Assembly: GCF_029168945.1 (NCBI RefSeq) | Contig: NC_083609.1 | Location: 21,015,501 to 21,079,500 of the forward strand | Reading direction: 5' to 3' | From: Cannabis sativa | Lineage: Eukaryota > Streptophyta > Magnoliopsida > Rosales > Cannabaceae | Length of the DNA stretch: 64,000 bases | Shown here: one piece after another, positions 37,308-49,470 of the stretch | How positions within the stretch are numbered: position 1 is the first letter of the stretch | Layout of the letters: each line of letters begins with the position of its first letter | Notes under the pieces: model-generated | Databases searched by the model: none | What the model was told of the DNA's origin: nothing | Seen by the model: only the letters and a program-made list of their open reading frames with translations | Translations under genes and position numbers: made by a program

Positions 37308-38010
37308 TGTAAAGACCGCTTAGCTTTATTTTGGGAATTAGCAGATAATTATCACTACTACAAACAAAAGCTTTTAATCCCGGTTTTTAAGGCCTTTTAT
37401 CCCGGTTTTCGCTAAAATAAAAACCGGGATATCTGCCAGTGGGATAAAAAGTTTTTAAAAAACTGGGATAAAAGGGAGACTTTTTATCCCGGTTATTTCA
37501 TAAAAATCGGGATAAAAGGGGGACTTTTTATCTCGGTTTTTATGAAATAACCGGGATTAAAAGTAAAAAATAAAATAAAAAAAATAAACCCAAAAAAAAA
37601 TTATATTAGTTCCTTGAAATAATTTTTACAATTAGATTCCAAATATTTATATCAAAATATACAAATTAATACACCATCAATGGTCAACACAAAAAAAAAA
37701 AAAAAAACTCATCAAGGACCACCAATGACGAAGCTTCGTGCACCACGAAACGCCATGAACCTAGAAGCACCGTGACCGACGAATGGCCACAGATCAGCTC
37801 TGTCAACCTAAGAAAAGAAAGAAGGAGAGAGAGCATGTTGACTGAGAATCAGAGTTTTAGCAAAAAAATAAATAAATAAGAACAAGATAAAAAAAAATAC
37901 CTGAAGGTTTTTGAGGGTATGGGGCTCAGATTTGCCCTCCGTTGGGTCGTCCGTGGCTGGAGAAAGGCGGCTGGACGAGCTGGTCCTTCATGCAACGGAA
38001 GAGAGAACAT

Positions 38011-38153
<143 letters not shown>

Positions 38154-38380
38154 AGAGAGAGCATGGAAAGGAGAGAGAGCAACAGAGAAAGAACATGGAG
38201 TGAGAGAGAGAGAGCCTTCGAAGCTGGAGAAAGAGAGAACGGCGGAAGACACAACATAAATGAAACCCTAAACCTAAATGTTCTTTATATATGTGCAGCT
38301 ATTAAAAAAAAATAGGGTGGGACTTTTTATCCCGGTTTTTACATAAAAACCGGGATAAAAAGTCTCACTTAAAATGCTAA

Positions 38381-38450
38381 GGTTGCGTTTGGCAAATACA
38401 TAAAAATTTCCTTTCCAACACCTTTTTTTGTGCGATTGCCAAACAAGGCC
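38381..38450. repeat. Small fold-back inside the CACTA element
   Basis: GGTTGCGTTTGGCAA (38381-38395) and the reverse complement of 38436-38450 (GGCCTTGTTTGGCAA) match at most positions, giving an imperfect 15-bp stem around a 40-bp loop. It resembles the ends of Tourist-like MITEs, but no target duplication was seen. Confidence 0.45.
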
Positions 38451-40484
38451 CTTGTTCCTATCTTTTATTTAAGGTTCTAAATGTAAAAGTGGGATCAAAA
38501 GTTTTTATCCCACTTTTTATTTTTTCAAATGTAAAAAGTGGGATAAAAAGTCCATTTTGTTGTAGTGTATGGCTTTATTATTAAAATTATTTATTCATAT
38601 TGAATTAATTATTTATCATGATTTATTTGAATTCCAAATGCATTTTTATCACATATAGAAATTTCGTAATTTTGCATATTTTTGTGCCCGGCAACATTGG
38701 AACGCGGTGAATGGCTATTAGAATCACATCTTAGTATTTTTAATTTAACGGGACAATATTTTAGACGTTGGGAATGTCGGGAATAGTCGAGATTTTATAA
38801 TTTCCCAAAATACCCCTTAGTGCCATTTTATGACTTTTAGTGTGGGCAAGGGCATTATGGTCTTTTGCCTTATGGGTTTTTGTCATTTAGTGAGAATTTA
38901 ATTTATGTTATTTGAATTTTATGGCTGGTATGTAGTTAGATAAAGATCATTTATTCATTTAATTTTTTTTAAAAAAAACCAAAATTTAGAGAAAAAGAAA
39001 GAAGCTCTCTCGCTCCATAGTTCTCTCTCTCGTGAACCCTAGAAACCAGCAAGGAATTCAATTCTTCTTCAACAATTCAAGCAAGTTGCAGCAAGTTTTA
39101 GTGTGAATCCAAGCCAATGTAAGTTTCTAGCAATTCCTAGTTAGGTTTTCTTGAGTTTTAAGAAATGGATTTTGCATGATTTTGAGTTGGTAGCTGTTGT
39201 GATTATTATTGGTGTTCGAATCAAGTTTTTGTAGTTAGAATATGATTAGAAATGTTGTTTTAAGCATGAATTGGTAGTTGTTTGAAGGTTTAGCCAAGTT
39301 TTGAGTTTTAGAACTCAAACTTGGAGCTTTAATGGTGGAATTCAAATATGAGCTTTGATTGTTATTTTGTTGCTTATAATATGTTTATTGGGGTGTAATA
39401 TGTAGGTCTAGAAAGTTTGGTTGAGTTTGGAAACGATTTGGTTAGGGTAGGAATTTTTTGTTGGTTTTCAGGGTAAAACCGGTTTTACACTGCTTGTAAA
39501 ACCGGTTACCCGGATTTTGCAGCAGGGGGGAAAACCAGTTTTTCAGCTTGTCGTTTTGTGCCAGTTTCAGATTTCTAGTTGGTTGATATCCTGCTAGTTT
39601 TGGGATATTACCATATTAAGTTGTTGTAGATAGGGTTTTGGTTTTAAACCTTAGTCCCGGTTGTGATTTAGCGAGTCACTTATGTGTATTGTTATCGATG
39701 TAATTTAGGAGCCTATAATTCACCGAGCAGTTGCTCCACTTAGGTTGACCGACACACCTAAATTCAGAATTGAGGTAAGATTAGTATAATATCATGCATA
39801 TGTTATTACATGTTTAGCGTGCATGTTGTTTATGCCTGTTAGATTACATTGATAGCAGTAATAGTGTACATAGAGTTGTACTGATTACTGATAAATGTAT
39901 GTTGGCTAAAATATTGATCGATGCTGTCACATCAATATGGCTAGAGTATGACTAGCATATTGAGTATAGGCTGACATTATGGTCGATAGTATTGTCGTAT
40001 GAACGTTCTAGACTCAGTACCGTGTGGGACACGGGGATTAGGGTTATGATCGGGTGTATGGGCGCCAGGTTATAACCTAGGTTATTGTATGTTATATGTT
40101 ATGCTTTTCTTACTGAGTCTGTCGACTCACATTGCTATCTTTATGTGTAGGTAAGGGCAAGGCTAAAGTTGAGGAGTCGTGAATACGAGCAGGTGAAGAT
40201 TTTACATGTCGGGGCGGTTAGGCCTAGAGCGTACGATCTTTGGGACATTGAGGCTTTTGTTGTATAGTCGCTAGGCGGCAAACTCTTGATTATATGTATA
40301 ACAAACTTTTGTAAAGTATTTTGTAAACGGGATCCCGAAATATTATATATGTAATACTTTAAGTCTTTAATTAAATAAGTAAATTTTAATTAATCACGAT
40401 TTTCAATAACCTCATTGATTAGCAACGAGCTGCACAGTATGTTTAAAATCACGTTAACACGCCTATGCTAGTTAGGGTGTTACA

Positions 40485-41061
40485 TTTACACTTTTGGTGA
40501 TTGTTATTTTGCAGGTTTAATGTAGAAGAAAAGTGGAGAAATATTGAAAAAATATGAGAAAAAGGTCAAATAAATCAACTCTTGGGGCAAGAGCACCAGA
40601 AAATTAATTCGAGAAAGAAATCCAAAAGTTTCAGTGCATATGGAGCTCTTAAGGCAAAGAAATAATAACAATAGAGTAGCGCCTCAACACTACAATTTCA
40701 TGTCAGGACATTAAAAGGGCAAAATTTAGCAGAGAGGATCGATTCTAATCAAGGCATGGGCGCGCCTCAACACTGTACCTTAGTTTTGAGGCAAAGAGGC
40801 GTGGAAAGCTCACTACCTAAAAAAATGAGGGTTAATGCCCGCCCCTGAATTCGAAAATTGGATATGTTTTCTATCTTTTTTATCCTTTTTCAGCTATAAA
40901 AAGGAGTGGATTTTCACACTTTTCATGAAGCAATTAGAGAGAAACAAAGTGACCGAGAAGGCTTTTCAACAAAGTTTTTCAACAAAGATTTCAAGAAGAG
41001 AGACCCTTATTACCTTTATTAGAACCCTACTGGAAATTCATAATTACTCCATCAATTTTTG
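40485..41061 (+). repeat. Continuation of the unclassified LTR, with a TATA box
   Basis: Follows the Tekay insertion. CTATAAAAAGGAG near 40895-40907 looks like an LTR TATA box, and the sequence after it is leader-like. The 60-75 codon frame here has no recognised domain. The 3' end is not located; LINE sequence begins at about 41062. Confidence 0.4.
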
Positions 41062-41568
41062 AAGCAAGGCCTTTTGAAAGCTTGATGGTTTGCATAACGT
41101 ACAAATAGATGGATATGCCTACTGATTTGATGAGAGTGGCTTTCCCTGCCTCAATCAAGGTTTTAGCCTTCTAACCTTGAAGTTTAGAGGAGATGTTATC
41201 CAAAATAAATGAAAATCCCAATCCTTTTACCTTGAGCAAAACAGGGGAAGGCCTAAATAATTTGTGTTGACGCACATCCCCTCGAGGTCCAACGCTTCGT
41301 TGATACCTCGCTTCATAGCCGGTGTAGTGTTATGATTGAAAAAAATTGTCATTTTCAATTTATTCACCTGTTGCTCAGAACAAGAAAATAATCTTTCCAA
41401 ACAATTCCAAAAGGCTTTGGTTTCTCCAATATTAGTTCTTCCCGCAAGCATCAACTTATCAACAAAGAATATGTGGGAAAGTCTAGGACCCCCTACTAAA
41501 TAAATACCCTTAATCTGACCTAATGAAAATATCTTCAAACTTCTAGAAAGGATTTACGCAACCCAAAT
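41062..41568 (-). pseudogene. LINE (L1-type) reverse transcriptase remnant, 3' part
   Basis: The minus strand reads GPRLSHIFFVDKLMLAGRTN, matching the LINE RT catalytic block usually ending in F-A-D-D (here F-V-D-K, inactive). NTNYLGLPLFCSR follows at the expected spacing. Further 3' it reads KLQG, a stop, KAKTLIEAGKATLIKSV and YVMQT, the conserved post-RT region. Stops interrupt it. It is separated from its upstream part by an insertion at 41580-42206. Confidence 0.8.
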
Positions 41569-41579
41569 AAAAATAGGAG

Positions 41580-42206
41580 TATTTATACCACATACTGAAA
41601 TTTCTATTTTTTTTTCTTTTTTATTGTGGGGCGGAATTTTTTTTCAAAAATACTGTATAAGTCTTATACTGTGTACCATGTTAAGTTTTCATTGTTGTTC
41701 CACAGTTATTTTTTAGTTGTTCTACTGTTGTTTTTAATTGTTCTGTTTTATTGTTTTACGGTTGGTTTATGTTATTTTTATAAAAAATTTGATGTGATAG
41801 CAATATTATAAATTTTTATTCAAAATCTAATATTTTTATAAAAACTCTATATAAAAATAGGAATAATTACATAAGACACAATTTTTTGTAAAATATTTAC
41901 ATTTTTACGTTCAAAGAATGTTTTTTTACATTTTTACGGTTTTCCAAAAAATAACACGAAAACAATATAAAATCAACAAGAAAACAACATAAAAGTAACA
42001 TGAAAATAACATCAAAATAACAATAAAAAAACAACAAAAAATAACATACATATAACAAAAAATTAACAACAAATGAACAAAATTTCAACATAAAAGACCG
42101 TATTTTATGTAAATAAAATCAAAAAAATCGTAAAAATATTTAAAAATTCTGTGAAACTGTATTTTTGTTATTTTTTATTGTTTTTGTGCATTTGTGAAAT
42201 TAATCG
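41580..42206. mobile_element. Insertion of about 0.63 kb in the LINE, 11-bp target duplication
   Basis: AAAAATAGGAG occurs at 41569-41579 and 42208-42218, and the LINE frame (LRxGHSLSSYF, then LSRSLKIFSL) resumes across the gap. The insert is AT-rich and low in complexity, with many TGTTATTT/AAATAACA runs in partly inverted arrangement. No clear terminal inverted repeats were found. A 9-11-bp duplication would suit a Mutator-like element or a retroposed sequence; the class is open. Confidence 0.55.
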
Positions 42207-42440
42207 AAAAAATAGGAGGATAAGGAGTGACCTTATCTAAGCCCACACTGAGGAAATATCTAACCAATTGGGTTGCTATTCAAGCCAATGTTCAATGAGG
42301 TAGTGGTTAAACATTGAGAAACCCAAGACAATCCCTTTTTTATTTTTTTTTCCAAACACTAAAACTTCTCAAAACATGCTCCACAAACGACTAAGTTAAC
42401 TGAGTGTATCATAAGCCTTATCAAATCAATTTTAATAGTA
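42207..42440 (-). pseudogene. LINE reverse transcriptase remnant, 5' part
   Basis: The minus strand from 42437 reads IKIDLI then, after a 1-nt shift, AYDTLS. This is the usual LINE block K-I-D-x-x-K-A-Y-D. Further on come LRLWSMF-like residues and CGLR, a stop, GHSLSSYF, the decayed G-L-R-Q-G-D-P-L-S-P-Y-L-F block. Confidence 0.7.
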
Positions 42441-43930
42441 ATGTATGGTATTTATGCAAGTTATTTGGTTTTTAAGTAAATTGATTCTTTGACTGACGGA
42501 ATGGCCAAAGTAATAAGTAATAATAAATAATAAATAAAAATGAATTTTGAGTCATTAGGTAGAGAATCCTACAAAGACTTCTAGCATACATTTTTTAAGG
42601 GTCAAACAAAACCAAAATATTTTTCAATTAGACATATATTATACATATTTGCATGCTACGCACTAAACACACTATTTCACAAGCAAATAACATTATAAAT
42701 TCTTTCAAAAGAATAACATTATAAATTATAAGAATCAATAAAAACAAAATTCAAATCAATTTCATTTGTTAATAGTTTGTGAACAGATATAATTGTAATT
42801 GTTCACATATGCGTTGATAAAACAAAATTTGGATGTGAATGAATTTGTTTGAATTACATATAATACTTCAGCTCATTGTTAGACTCTTTAAAAATGTCTT
42901 TTATAACTTGGTGATTCTATCTACCTCACTTTGTTTTTTTTTGTCACGTGTGCATGCATTTATCTATATATTATATAAAATATTATTTATATATTTTTAA
43001 AATTCTCTCTCTTTCTCTCTCTCTTTTTTATTTTTTTTTTATTTTAATCTCTCTTTGAAAATTACTGATAAAGACATGGTATTTATCTTATAACGTAGCG
43101 TAGAGGATTTTTGGATTTGCAAAAGGATTGGCGGTAATAAAACAGATCTGCCATTTTCTACGAATATTTTAATAAATAAAATAAAATAAGAATCTGAACT
43201 ATTAAATTCACTTTTATTATTTTTATTTTTTTAAAAGGAGAATTTACGTTCATTATTATCTTTGATTATCTATTACTTATGTTTATCCTCTTAACTTTCT
43301 TTCTTAATTCAAAATATTATTGTGTTTGATTTTCTATTATCTATTACTTATAATATATTTTTTTAAAGAGATTTGAATTTGGTACTCATCTTTTGTAGCG
43401 TGAATTGTGAAACTACTAAATTATAGCTAAATATCCTGTTAACCTTTTTCTTTCTTAATTTAAAACTTAAAATTATTATGTTTATGCATACAAATCTTCC
43501 ACTGAAAAAGTAAAAAAAAAAGAGAACAAAAAAAAAAAAAGGTGCACCGTCTTTTCTTAACCTTTTTCACTAAAAAAAGTACAATTTAATTATTTATTAA
43601 TTATTATTGTTAATATTGTAATGTGTATTATTACAATAGTGCTGTTGAGTTGTTTGATAATAAAAGTAGACATACGTGCAGTAGTTGTAGTTGGCGCAGC
43701 CTAAAACTAAATTACTTATTTTATTTGTTTTAACAGCACAGAAAATTTAAATTTAAATAAATATATAAAATAAAATAAAAATTGGAAATAGAGAGGTAGG
43801 GGACGATGGGTCCCTCTTAAAGCTTTTTTTAGGTTTCAGTGTGCGACTTTTGATTTTTTTTTTCTTATTGGCAGCATTACAATTTAAATTAAAACAAAAA
43901 GATTAAGAAAATAAAAATAAATAAAAAAAA
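42441..43930. other. Intergenic DNA upstream of the LCB kinase gene
   Basis: AT-rich, no reading frame or repeat ends. It holds CT-rich stretches at about 43004-43025 and a G-box with adjoining RY-like motif (CACGTGTGCATGCA) near 42946. The proximal part presumably carries the LCBK1 promoter; I could not single out a TATA box. Confidence 0.5.
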
Positions 43931-44626
43931 AAACCTAAAAACCTCTTCCTCCTTCCTCTTCTCACCACCATCATCATCATCATCATCTCCGGGAACGATT
44001 AGGATCTGCGAAACCCCTTTTGAGCTCAGCTGGTAAGTTTTTCATCCTTCTCTCCATTATCATTCTCATTACTGTTCTTCATCTTCTTCATTTTGTTTGG
44101 GGGAAAATACAGTTTGGATGGAGTGGGTATCCGATCTTTTCTTTTATCTTGTGGTCTTGCTTAAATTGATTTGAGAGAATTTATACATGTTTTTGTGAAT
44201 ATGGGTGTGATTTTGTGAGGGGTTTTAATTGGGTTTTCGTTGTTGGGAGTGGAAGAGAATTATTTTGGGGATGGATTTGATTCGAAGTGGGTAATATGAT
44301 TTTTGTGAAAGTAAAGATTGGAAATGTGAGAGAATTGTGTGTATTTGCAGGTTGGTTGATCTGGTTTTCTTTGTTTATGAGTTTCATTTTGGATTTGAAG
44401 AATTGGGTAACTGGAATTGGATCATCATCATCATCGTCTTCGTCTTCTTCTTTAGCTGATGGTAGTACTCTTCTTCAACCTTGTTATGTAATTCTTTTCG
44501 TTCTTTGGGCTTGGGGCGGTTTTCAGTCTTTCTTGATCCTTTTTTATGTGATTCGTGAACTGAATTTGGATAGAATAAGATTTTTCATAACAAGAGAAGA
44601 AGAAAAGGGGAAGAACATAAAGAGAT
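43931..44626 (+). other. Likely 5' leader of the LCB kinase gene, with an intron
   Basis: Pyrimidine-rich sequence with CCTCTTCCTCC and (ATC)n from 43940 looks like a plant 5' UTR. A consensus donor CTG/GTAAGT ends an exon at 44032. Possible acceptors are TTTGCAG ending at 44350 or TTTTCAG ending at 44526. With the first, an ATG at 44377 would open an upstream frame overlapping the main start. The transcript start and leader intron are inference. Confidence 0.5.
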
Positions 44627-47600
44627 ATGCAGAGTAGTGGGAGTGGTTCTAGGAATAGTAATTTGCCATCTTTGCGAGTGACTGTGCCTCAACAATCTCT
44701 TCGGCGACTGGGATTGTGTTCTCAGATTGCTACAGCTGCTGGAGGCCAACACTCTTCCCCCATTGTATTCCCTGAGAAGCAGAAGCGTAGCAGGGTGAAG
44801 AGTTCGAGGCGGGGAGGTGATGCCACTGCCCCTACCCCTACTGATGATCCTGAGAAACTTAATACTTTTGAGCATAGGATTGACATTGGTGGAGGACCAG
44901 GTGCTGGTGGTGGAGATGAAAAGTCTAATTTGTTGGGTTATGAGGTCTTCTCTGGAAAGCTAATTTTGGATAAGAGAAAACCTGTTAATGTTGATGCAAC
45001 TTCATCTGAGGCACAAACACAAAGCTCCTCTAGCGATATATCTAACCAAGAAGCTGTTAATGCTAGGCTTACCAGCAAAGCTTTGATATGGGGTTCTCAC
45101 AAGCTTGCTCTGGAAGATGTTATCTCGGTAAGAATCAAGATCTCCTACATATTATAAAACTGAGGTGATGGCTATGTGATATGCCTTATGAATGTTCTTT
45201 GGAAGAGGCAAGTTATTAATCATTTTTATTTTTCACAGATTTCATACAATGTGGGTCTGAGACATTTTACTGTGCACTCTTACCCCTTTAAAAAAGGTGC
45301 TTGTGGCTTTTCTTGTTTTATGAAACCTCGAAGAGCACGCAAGGACTTTCGCTTCTTGGCTTCTAGTGTTGATGAGGCTGTTCAATGGGTTGGAGGCTTT
45401 GCAGATCAGCAGTGTTATGTAAAGTGCTTGCCCCATCCATTGCTCTCTTCAAAAAAGCAAGCATCTTCGGAATTAATTCCAATTGACACTCCTACAGAGT
45501 TGATTTTCAAATGTAAGAGTCCACCAAAAATGCTTGTCATATTAAACCCGCGATCTGGACGTGGCCGGTCTAGTAAGGTTTTTCACAAGATTGTCGAACC
45601 TATATTTAAGGTATGGTTTACTGACATTTTCTTCTGGTTTCTTCCAATTCCTGCTTGCTGAGATGAAATTATGACATTCCAATGCTATGCCTACTTCTGC
45701 ATGTCTACCTTTTCTTAATTTGATAAGAAATGAGCTCTATTGTATTAAATTAAGGAACAAGTAAAGCAAAACAGACCAGCTGAGGCAAAGCACGTAAAGC
45801 TAAACTCACAAAACCCAAAAAACTGACACAACAGTAGAAATTTGCATGTCTACCTATTTGTGAAAGCGTAATTGTTGTCAGATTTTTGATATCTTTGATT
45901 ACCACGTTCTTTATGATCAAAGTGCATTTCGTCTACATGTTTCTTCTCCAGCAAGTTACTAATTTATGGGCTGCTTCTTATGGGTACGGCCAATTTCCGT
46001 TAGAAGAGAAGGTTCCATAGGAACTATTATTTTTTTTTCCTATTTTCAGGGCAATTTAGCACTGATTGTCTTTATTGAATTTTCTATCCCTTGCTTTTTT
46101 AAGGGGGAGTAATATCAGTCAGTTGTGTTTTAAATGGCACTAACATCATGTGATGTTTAATCAAAGAGATTATTAACAGTTATGGATTCTTTTAATGATA
46201 ATACATCTTATACTTACCATGCATGCAGTATGAAGTGTAATTAATTAGTTTTTTTTATTGCTTCCCCTCTATCCCATCCCACCTTAAATCAGCAAAGGGG
46301 CAGTTTCTCCTTCTTTGATTGCCATCAATTACATATACAATTTTATCATGGACATAAAAACAAGGGGCAGGCTAGTAATTTTATTCTGGCCCTCTGTCAC
46401 TCCTTCATGCAGTTCTGTTATTATTAAAATTTTTGCAAATTGATGTAGCTGTTTGCATCTAATAATTTGTAAAACAATTATTGGTAGATTTACAGTTTAA
46501 CAATGTCAAAGCCTTAATTATTCCTACTAATGCTAAAATTGTTTGACAACTAAGCCTTGCAATGACTTCAGGAAGACTATTGTTACATTTTCTGATTAAT
46601 CTTTATAATTGCTGAGGAAGTTTTTTATATTTATTTCCTTACTTTACCTTCCAAATTTCATGTAGTTTCTTAATCATATAAAATCTCTACGTGGAGCTTT
46701 TTCATACTTATTTTTATGCATATATTCATATTCATTTTCATATTAAAGTGTAAACTGCGACAGCTTGCAGGTTTCAAATTGGAAGTAGTCAAAACAACAT
46801 CTGCAGGTCATGCTAGAACACTTGCATCCACCGTTGATATCAGCAGATGTCCTGATGGTACTAACTATACTGTTTTATGACTTATTTTCATCTATTACAT
46901 CTGATTTGTGATTTAGCACCATTAATCCATTTATACCCTCAGGGATCATATGCGTTGGGGGTGATGGAATCATCAATGAGGTAAACCATTTGCTGCTTTA
47001 AATCTTTTAGTTTTCTTATTCTTTAAAGAAGTGTAGGATATTCAGTGTCTTCTCGTTCATTCTATGTTTCTTTTCTATGATAGGTTTTCTTTTAAGCCAC
47101 TGTAATTTTAGTTAAACCCTAGGATTAATAGGGTGAGCTAGAAGATATTAAATAACAAGGGCATTTGAGTCATTGTATTGGGGATGGTTTTGTGAGTGAG
47201 AATAGGCTCTATACATATGTAAGTATGGAAAGAATTGGGTATGCAATGTATTGAGTAAAACTCTATTTGCATCAAAGGGGCCTAAGGGCTCCCATAGTTT
47301 GTAATACAATGACTAAGTATACCCGTTTTTTTTTAATATCTCCTAGCTCACCCTACTAGTCCTAGGGCCTAACAAATTCTTTGGCTTAGACAAAGTCTAC
47401 ATACTTAAACATATTCTTCTCATATTTTTGTTATTGCTAGTTTCTACTACCTGTTCAAAGATATTTTAAAATCAACTTATTTATTGTATTGTGAAAGATA
47501 TTACTTTCTTTTGGAGCAGGTGGGATTACCATTCATGTAGGAAGAATGTATTTATTCTTTACTGTTTCATTAAGAGAATTTCAAAATTTTGATTTAGATT

Positions 47601-49415
47601 CGTCGTTTTATATTCACCAAACATGTTATCTTATATAATGTTTCCTGATGTTTCTAAGTTTCTTAATCACAGTCAAGTGGTTTTCCACTTAGGTACACAG
47701 ACTGTAATTCGTACATTTTACCACTGATAGATACACACTGTACGCTGTAGAGAAATGTGCTTGAGGTGTTATAGAAGTTTAATAACATGAATACTCTTTG
47801 TCAAATCTCCCTACTTTGCCAAACTTAAACTTTATACTTTTGTGTTTGTTTCTTAGAAGTTAGAATTCAGTGTTCCTCTTTTCCTTTTCTACCCTGTAGC
47901 TTTCACATGAATAGTCTTATACTATATGTGTTCCGACTTTACCTGTTCTTTGATTTGATGTTATGAATTGTATTAGATTTCATTTCACTATTTTCTTTCT
48001 TTTCTGCAAGAACTTAGTGTTTCTGTCACAGGTTTTAAATGGTTTACTCAGTAGAGACAATCAGAAAGAAGGAATTTCTATACCAATTGGAATTATACCC
48101 GCTGGCTCTGATAATTCACTTGTTTGGACTGTTCTTGGAGTTAGAGATCCAATTTCTGCTGCAATGGCTATTGTTAAGGTATCCATTCAGCTAAAAAAGA
48201 CAAGCTATTAATTTTGAATTTACTTTCTGTCCATTTAGATTTCACTGTTTTCAGTTATCATATATCATAACCTTGAGTGTGGATTATTCTTTAAAGTTGG
48301 ATAGCTATACAAGCACAAGTCTACATTTCTATGTAATTACTTACTGCTATGCTTTTATGTGGCTACTGATAGACAATGATGTGTTTATATAATTATTGAT
48401 AATACAATTATGAGTACAATAAGGATGATGCTAAGTCTTAGGCTTTACATTATTTTTATTATGTATTCCTGATTAATCCTAGTTAGTACTTAAATATACT
48501 TCTCTCTGTCTTTCACAAGTAGTGAGGGCAGATCTACCTCACTTGATAAGTACTCTTCCAGACAGCCAATTCCTATGATAACTTTTGATTATTCCTAGTT
48601 AGTAGTTAAAGTCTTGTTCAAAAATAAATTAATAAATAAATAAAATCTTCTAAAATTGGCAATAAACATGTTCTTGAAATGTAGGTAAACCATCAATAGC
48701 TTTTACTTGAATATCAAGAACAAGAAGTCTGTTTCTATTATAGTTGATTTAGGATGATATTAGTCCATTAGTATTCTTTATAAATATTTTCATAAGGTTA
48801 GGAATTAATTTATGAAGCTTATTATGTAAATGGGAGCCTTGTGCACTGTGCACTTTTACTACAAATTGGTAAGGGTTTTCTAATTGTAATTTAATGATTA
48901 TGCTCAATTCCAGTGATAATTTTTACACAATTACGAATAGTTAGGTATAATATCTGTCTGAATTTCTTTAAACTTGTTAAGCTGTGAAAAAGTCTTGAAT
49001 ATTTTTTCCTTAAGATTTTATATATGATATTTGCCTTGTACCCAGTTGGAAAATATTATGTATTTTTTTGTTTGTTCCAGGGAGGGCTTACTGCCACTGA
49101 TGTTTTTGCTGTTGAGTGGATTCAGACTGGTGTTATTCACTTTGGGATGACTGTCTCATATTATGGCTTTGTCAGTGATGGTATTTCCTTCTGCCTTAAG
49201 ACAGTATTTTCTATATGAGAATTTGTTGGTTTTTAGGGGTCAATGCGAAAGAAAATTTAAAGGTTCTCAGTTTTTGCATAATTTTTTAGAAATTATATAA
49301 AAATATCACGAGGTCTAAATTTTTCAAGAAATGTCTCAGGTTTTTCCATTTCTACAAAAAATTTAACCTATCCATTTGAAAGATTTTAGTTAGGCACTGT
49401 AAAAACCAAACGGCT

Positions 49416-49470
<55 letters not shown>

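Noticed and set aside
44287..44637. 116-codon frame before the LCB kinase start, as a separate gene
   Set aside because: Its ATG lies in the probable leader intron and it has no recognisable domain. It is treated instead as a possible upstream frame.
46764..46770. Alternative exon-3 acceptor after CTTGCAG at 46770
   Set aside because: Using it would drop codons for Leu-Ala and shift the frame. The acceptor ending at 46763 gives IFKLAGFKLEVVK, matching the family.
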